The notes below the pieces were generated by a model. The model saw nothing but the letters and a program-made list of their open reading frames with translations. It did no database searches and had not been told where the DNA came from. A stretch of 18,661 nucleotides of DNA from CAYTID01 sp964437735 (lineage in GTDB: Bacteria; Bacteroidota; Ignavibacteria; UBA10030; BY39), in contig CAYTID010000044.1 of assembly GCA_964437735.1 (NCBI GenBank), forward strand, positions 1 to 18,661, read 5' to 3'. Shown here piece after piece: positions 14,944 to 18,661 of this stretch. The position numbers were made by a program, and so were the translations under genes. Position 1 is the stretch's first letter. Each line of letters begins with the position of its first letter.

Positions 14944-14968
14944 GTTAATCGTAATTGCGATTATTAAC
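14944..14968 (+). promoter_or_regulatory. Imperfect inverted repeat in the sigma-factor leader
   Basis: GTTAATCG and CGATTATTAAC form an imperfect palindrome around TAATTG. The inner AATCG/CGATT arms are perfect, and the outer GTTAA/TTAAC arms match after a 3-base bulge. It lies 26 bases before the sigma ATG and downstream of the predicted start site, so it could be an operator or a leader hairpin. No protein is known to bind it. Confidence 0.3.
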
Positions 14969-14994
14969 AATTAAAAAATAGATACCGAAATCTG

Positions 14995-15573
14995 ATGGAA
15001 ACTTTTTCCGGTAAAAATATAAAAAACCAAAAAGAAAAGGAATTTCTTGAGGAAGCAATTCCGCATATGGATATTTTGTTCAGTTTTGCCCGTCGGCTTG
15101 CAGGGAATACCGATGATGCGAACGATTTAGTTCAGGATACATATCTGAAAGCTTTCCGGTTTTGGGACAAGTATGAAAAGGGAACTAATATACGGGCATG
15201 GCTGTTTCGTATAATGAAAAATTCGTATATAAATCGTTATCGAAAAGAAACAAAAGAACCCGAGAAATTAGACTTTAATGAGATTCAGGAATATTATACC
15301 AGGGTTCGAGATGACTCTGCAAACGATGAAGACCTTGGTAAGAAAATTTTCAGAGGCCTTTTTGACGATGACGTATTAGAGGCGTTAGACTCTTTACCGC
15401 ACGATTTTAAAACAGTAGTTATTCTCTGCGATATCGAAGGATACACTTACGAAGAGATAGCGGAATTTGTTGATATACCGATAGGCACAGTAAGGTCAAG
15501 ACTACACAGGGGCAGAAAATTATTGCAGGTAAAATTATTCGAATATGCCAAGCAAAAAGGTTACATAAAATAA
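14995..15573 (+). CDS. ECF-family RNA polymerase sigma factor
   Basis: A 192-residue sigma-70 family protein with only region 2 (about residues 23-85: DANDLVQDTYLKAFRFWDKY, then IRAWLFRIMKNSYINRYRK) and region 4 (about 125-185: LDSLPHDFKTVVILCDIEGYTYEEIAEFVDIP, then GTVRSRLHRGRKLL, the helix-turn-helix that reads the -35 element). This is the extracytoplasmic-function layout. It directs RNA polymerase to a small regulon when released by its anti-sigma factor, here the next gene, 57 bases downstream. The ATG at 14995 has no clear Shine-Dalgarno. The charged N-terminal extension of about 20 residues is a common variation. Confidence 0.95.
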   Translation: METFSGKNIKNQKEKEFLEEAIPHMDILFSFARRLAGNTDDANDLVQDTYLKAFRFWDKYEKGTNIRAWLFRIMKNSYINRYRKETKEPEKLDFNEIQEYYTRVRDDSANDEDLGKKIFRGLFDDDVLEALDSLPHDFKTVVILCDIEGYTYEEIAEFVDIPIGTVRSRLHRGRKLLQVKLFEYAKQKGYIK

Positions 15574-15630
15574 ATTGAATTAGATAGGATAAAATAAATA
15601 GATAATTGTTAATAATTTTTAGGGTTGTTT

Positions 15631-16467
15631 GTGAATTGCACTGATTATTTGGAACACGTTAGTTCCGTTGTCGATAGTCGCCTTTTTGGTAATTTATTAG
15701 AAGAATTTAACGATCATACACGCCAATGTAAAAATTGCCGCAATGATTATGAATTGGAAAAGCTAACAAGGGACTACTTAAAAAATACTATAAAGCCTCT
15801 TCAGGCTCCCGATTATTTAAACCAAGATATTCTGAGGCAATTAAATATTCAATTGGGCGCCGATACCGCAAAAAAAAAAATTAATTTAAACGCATTTCGA
15901 ATTCAATGGAAAGCCCGGTATTTGGGATTTGCCGTTGCTATGATTGCAGTAATTACGATTGTAACCTTAATATTCTATACAAATTCTCCACGCCACTTTA
16001 ATATTTCTCCGAACGATAACAATGTTATTCATCTCGTTCAAAATTATTACGATTCAGTAGTTGAAGGGACAATAACACACGATTTTGAAACAAATTGTGT
16101 TAAAACTGTAAAAGCCCAATTAAAGAATATAATTGATTACGATCTCAAGATTCCCGGTATGAAAGATTGCTTATTAATGGGAGCTACGGTAACACAGTAT
16201 CATGGAACAAAGATGGCTCATTTTGTTTTCAAGCAAGATAATTGTTTAATATATTTTTCACAACTAAATTACAATTGTATTACTAAAGATCGAAACATGA
16301 CGTTACCGGTAGAGGCGATTGAACAACTAAATAATGCCGGATATTATGTTTCTGATGAACACAAGGATTGCAAAGTTATTTTATTACTTAAAGATAACAC
16401 ACTTTATACTGCTGCTTCCGATATGGAAGAAAATAAATTAATTGCCTTCCTTGCCAGTACTGAATAA
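15631..16467 (+). CDS. Membrane-anchored zinc-finger anti-sigma factor with Cys-rich extracytoplasmic domain
   Basis: The frame opens at TTG 15625, but AGGG (15621-15624) sits 6 bases before the GTG at 15631, so GTG is the preferred start, giving 278 residues. The N terminus has the anti-sigma zinc motif H-x3-C-x2-C (HTRQCKNC, about residues 29-36) with a Cys at position 3. A single transmembrane segment follows (about residues 96-117, AVAMIAVITIVTLIF). The C-terminal domain of about 160 residues faces the periplasm. It has five Cys and a segment LLMGATVTQYHGTKMAHFVF like the domain found in other zf-HC2 anti-sigma factors. It should hold the sigma factor inactive until an envelope signal arrives. 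The Cys set and the thioredoxin gene next door suggest, but do not prove, a redox or metal signal. Confidence 0.85.
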   Translation: MNCTDYLEHVSSVVDSRLFGNLLEEFNDHTRQCKNCRNDYELEKLTRDYLKNTIKPLQAPDYLNQDILRQLNIQLGADTAKKKINLNAFRIQWKARYLGFAVAMIAVITIVTLIFYTNSPRHFNISPNDNNVIHLVQNYYDSVVEGTITHDFETNCVKTVKAQLKNIIDYDLKIPGMKDCLLMGATVTQYHGTKMAHFVFKQDNCLIYFSQLNYNCITKDRNMTLPVEAIEQLNNAGYYVSDEHKDCKVILLLKDNTLYTAASDMEENKLIAFLASTE

Positions 16468-16469
16468 AG

Positions 16470-17033
16470 ATGAATAAATATTATTATTATTTTTTCTTAT
16501 TAGTATTATTTTTTATTAATTCAGGATGTTCGAGGGAGAATAAAAGCCCTGATAATGAAGATAAATTAGTCATACCCAATAATATTTTCCCTGTTAAAGA
16601 TGTTATTGCCACGGAAGGTTCCTTGCCAGATTTTACTTGGATGGATGAAAAAAATAAAATTGTTAATTTAAAATCGCAACTAGGGGCAGTTACTTTAATC
16701 AATTTTTGGGCAACTTGGTGCGGACCGTGTAAAAAAGAATTACCCGACTTAATTGAAATCAATGGTGAAATGTCGGAAAGAGGAGTAAAGGTTATCGGAA
16801 TCTCGACCGACCGAGGGACAAATATTATTTACGAAGTCAGAGAATTTTTGTCGGAAAATAAAGTAACATATACAAACATATTGGACGACGGGAAAATAGC
16901 AGAGGCATTTGGCGGAATACGTGGAATACCAATGACCTTTTTAATCGATAAAAATGGGAAAATTGTAGATAAATATATAGGAATCAGGTCAAAAACATTT
17001 TTCGTAGATCGCATTAATCATCTTCTAAATTAA
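16470..17033 (+). CDS. TlpA/ResA-like thioredoxin-fold lipoprotein
   Basis: A 187-residue protein starting 2 bases after the anti-sigma stop. A hydrophobic signal (YYYYFFLLVLFFINSG) ends in Cys20, and INSGC is a relaxed lipobox (Asn at -3), so it is probably a lipoprotein facing the periplasm. The thioredoxin domain spans about 45-185, with the active site WCGPC (83-87) and cis-Pro at 154 (RGIPMTFLID). It also has the TlpA-type opening PDFTWMD and SQLGAVTLINFWATWC. It should act as a periplasmic thiol-disulfide reductant, as in cytochrome c maturation, or protect thiols. Its place in the sigma/anti-sigma operon suggests that it is a stress-response effector of that system. Confidence 0.9.
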   Translation: MNKYYYYFFLLVLFFINSGCSRENKSPDNEDKLVIPNNIFPVKDVIATEGSLPDFTWMDEKNKIVNLKSQLGAVTLINFWATWCGPCKKELPDLIEINGEMSERGVKVIGISTDRGTNIIYEVREFLSENKVTYTNILDDGKIAEAFGGIRGIPMTFLIDKNGKIVDKYIGIRSKTFFVDRINHLLN

Positions 17034-17045
17034 AATCGAACTTAT

Positions 17046-17064
17046 ATCGGATAACAAAACCGAT
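17046..17064 (+). repeat. Short inverted repeat before thiL
   Basis: ATCGG and CCGAT flank a 9-base AT-rich spacer in the 60-base gap between the TlpA-like gene and thiL. It could be a weak hairpin, but with only five base pairs and no T-run it is not a convincing terminator. The gap shows nothing else of note. Confidence 0.15.
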
Positions 17065-17093
17065 TTCCAATCGATAAAAATAACGGAAATATT

Positions 17094-18149
17094 ATGAAAC
17101 AGCATACCCCAATAAATAAAATTGGTGAATTCGGACTTATTAATAAAATTAAAAATATCGTTGAATCGGGCACAAATACTTTTGATGAGAATCTTGTAAA
17201 AGGAATATCCGACGATACGGCGGTTTTCAGAGCGGCATCGGATAAACTTCAATTGTTAACTATGGACACTATGGTTGAAGGAATACATTTTGATTTAACT
17301 TTTACTTCGCTTCATCATCTGGGGTGGAAGGCGATTGTAACAAATATCAGCGACATAGTTTCGATGTGCGGAAATCCCCGTTATGCCGTAATCTCAATAT
17401 CCATACCGCAAAAATTTTCAGTCGAAATGATTGAGGATTTTTATAAAGGAGCCTCACAAGCGAGTAAGAAATACGAATGTGTAATAGTTGGCGGCGATAC
17501 AACTGCTTCATCAGGAAACCTGGTTATTTCGGTTGCAATGTACGGGGATGTGGCTGCTGAAAATATCGTCTATCGTAACGGAGCCAAGGTTGGCGATTTA
17601 ATATGCGTTTCGGGTCATCTTGGTGCTGCACACGCAGGATTAAAAGTATTATTAAAAGAAAAAGAAAAATATTTAAATAATTCAGAAGAATTTACTCCGA
17701 ATCTCGAACCGTATAAATTTGTTCTTGAAAAATATCTTATGCCGAAGGCAAGAATGGACCTGATAAAATATTTTTCCGGATCAATAAAAGTAAATTCGAT
17801 GATAGACATCAGTGATGGTTTGGCGTCAGAAGTTCATCACATCTGTAAAAATAGCGGAACGGGGGGGGAAGTTTGGGAACACAACATACCCGTCCATATG
17901 AATACGCAGAAAACAGCCGAAGAATTTTCAGATGATGTAATTGAATACGCTTTATTTGGTGGCGAGGAATATGAGTTGTTATTTACTATGAGCGATAATG
18001 AATACGAAAAACTTGAAAAAGTTTTTGATGATGTTACTATTCTGGGGCGGATATCTGATATCGAAAAAGGGATTAATCTAATCACGGAAGAAGGCGAAGT
18101 AAAACCACTTCCGTTTGGCGGTTGGGAACATTTCAAAAAGGAAAAGTAA
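17094..18149 (+). CDS. thiL: Thiamine-monophosphate kinase
   Basis: A 351-residue protein of the PurM-like ATP-binding family, phosphorylating thiamine monophosphate to thiamine diphosphate in the last step of the thiamine pathway. Diagnostic motifs are GISDDTAV (37-44), MDTMVEGIHF (57-66), TNISDIVSMCGNPR (83-96), VGGDTT, SMIDISDGL and FGGEEYELLF near the C terminus. The last carries metal- and nucleotide-binding acidic residues. Length is normal (about 320-350). The start ATG at 17094 is preceded by ACGGAAAT, a weak site. It lies 60 bases after the TlpA-like gene on the same strand, and the next gene starts 1 base after its stop. No other thiamine genes are seen in the window. Confidence 0.95.
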   Translation: MKQHTPINKIGEFGLINKIKNIVESGTNTFDENLVKGISDDTAVFRAASDKLQLLTMDTMVEGIHFDLTFTSLHHLGWKAIVTNISDIVSMCGNPRYAVISISIPQKFSVEMIEDFYKGASQASKKYECVIVGGDTTASSGNLVISVAMYGDVAAENIVYRNGAKVGDLICVSGHLGAAHAGLKVLLKEKEKYLNNSEEFTPNLEPYKFVLEKYLMPKARMDLIKYFSGSIKVNSMIDISDGLASEVHHICKNSGTGGEVWEHNIPVHMNTQKTAEEFSDDVIEYALFGGEEYELLFTMSDNEYEKLEKVFDDVTILGRISDIEKGINLITEEGEVKPLPFGGWEHFKKEK

Positions 18150-18150
18150 A

Positions 18151-18661
18151 ATGATAATCTATCTGTTGCGTCACGGCGATGCAGTCATGAATAGTAGCAG
18201 TGACAGGATTCGTCCTTTAAGTGAAAATGGTGTAGAAACGGTAAAGAAAGTAGCGGAATATTTAAAAAATAAAAATATTCTGATAAATAAAATTTTCTCA
18301 AGTCCGTTATATCGAGCCTGGCAAACAGCGGAGATTATTGCTGAAAAACTGAATATCGGAGAGATAATTGAATCGGATAATTTGACACCGGAATTCAATC
18401 ACATTCATATCGCTGATGAAATTTCAAAACTTACACAGAGCGACAAGATTATGTTAGTAAGTCATCAGCCAATTATCGGCAAGCTAACATCCTATCTCAT
18501 AAGCAGAGGAGCAGTAAATATTGAAATAAAAAAGGCATCTCTGGTTTGTATCGAAACAGAGATGCCAAATATTCAAGGGAGAGGTTTCTTAAAGTGGAAA
18601 ATAGATCCTCCTGACTTCGTCACTTTTTCTGGAAGTATCGAAAACGGTGTAAAAACAGAGA
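18151..18661 (+). CDS. sixA: SixA-type phosphohistidine phosphatase (partial, runs off the right edge)
   Basis: ATG at 18151 opens a frame still open at the window end (170 codons). It begins with MIIYLLRHGDAV, the catalytic RHG motif of histidine phosphatases. It continues with RPLSENGVE, IFSSPLYRAWQTAEI (the second Arg), and MLVSHQPIIG (the second His), the usual SixA layout. The family removes phosphate from phosphohistidine on phosphotransfer proteins. SixA proteins are usually about 160 residues, so the visible part should be nearly a complete domain. A longer C terminus or fusion is possible, given no stop by residue 170. AAAAAGGAAAAG just upstream is a fair ribosome site, overlapping the thiL end. 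Whether it acts on the histidine kinase encoded in this window is unknown. Confidence 0.85.
   Translation, partial: MIIYLLRHGDAVMNSSSDRIRPLSENGVETVKKVAEYLKNKNILINKIFSSPLYRAWQTAEIIAEKLNIGEIIESDNLTPEFNHIHIADEISKLTQSDKIMLVSHQPIIGKLTSYLISRGAVNIEIKKASLVCIETEMPNIQGRGFLKWKIDPPDFVTFSGSIENGVKTE

Noticed and set aside
14768..14974. 68-codon plus-strand frame between larA-like and the sigma gene
   Set aside because: It begins inside the start of the larA-like gene, spans both predicted promoters and the inverted repeat, has no ribosome-binding site, and its low-complexity Leu/Ile-rich product looks like translated AT-rich intergenic DNA.

Overview
The window is AT-rich and densely packed. It is most likely chromosomal DNA from a free-living bacterium of the Bacteroidota/Chlorobiota (FCB) side of the tree, possibly Ignavibacteria-like. 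The reasons are a TonB-dependent receptor with an N-terminal carboxypeptidase-regulatory-like domain, a LolA-like periplasmic protein, short lipoproteins and outer-membrane-type proteins, mostly weak Shine-Dalgarno sequences and several TTG/GTG starts. The lineage is an inference from gene style, not from a marker gene. No rRNA, tRNA, CRISPR array, transposase or integrase was seen.

Left block (about 1-4214, minus strand): a tightly coupled operon read right to left. It encodes an ABC-2 exporter ATPase, its permease, a LolA-like secreted protein, endonuclease IV (nfo) and a YfcE-type metallophosphoesterase. Adjacent genes overlap by 4 to 10 bases or are 2 bases apart. A short Cys-rich open frame may continue off the left edge. 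Middle block (4356-9871, plus strand): a KefB/YbaL-type cation:proton antiporter with an RCK (TrkA) module, a SpoU-family RNA methyltransferase and a large TonB-dependent receptor. A small direct-repeat cluster lies at the end of the methyltransferase gene.

Accessory patch (about 9884-10779, plus strand): a 51-codon open frame of unknown function overlaps by ATGA the start of a gene whose N-terminal half reads like an SRA/YDG modified-base-binding domain and whose C-terminal half is an HNH nuclease. This looks like a small type IV (modification-dependent) restriction module set between housekeeping genes. Its 3' end overlaps the convergent next gene.

Right-centre block (10766-14787, minus strand): a LarA-family (nickel-pincer racemase/epimerase-like) protein, a soluble sensor histidine kinase built of cyclic-nucleotide-binding, GAF and kinase domains, a macro-domain ADP-ribose hydrolase, then a predicted 13-codon leader frame and a small secreted beta-rich protein. 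Right block (14995-18661, plus strand): an ECF sigma factor, its zinc-finger anti-sigma factor with a Cys-rich extracytoplasmic domain, a TlpA-like thioredoxin lipoprotein, thiL and the start of a SixA-type phosphohistidine phosphatase that runs off the window. The 207-base divergent region between larA-like and the sigma gene holds one convincing sigma-70-like promoter in each direction and an inverted repeat.

The most noteworthy points are the SRA-like/HNH restriction candidate with its coupled small ORF, the larA-like/cNMP-GAF kinase/macro-domain gene set, and the sigma/anti-sigma/thioredoxin cassette that suggests envelope thiol-redox sensing.
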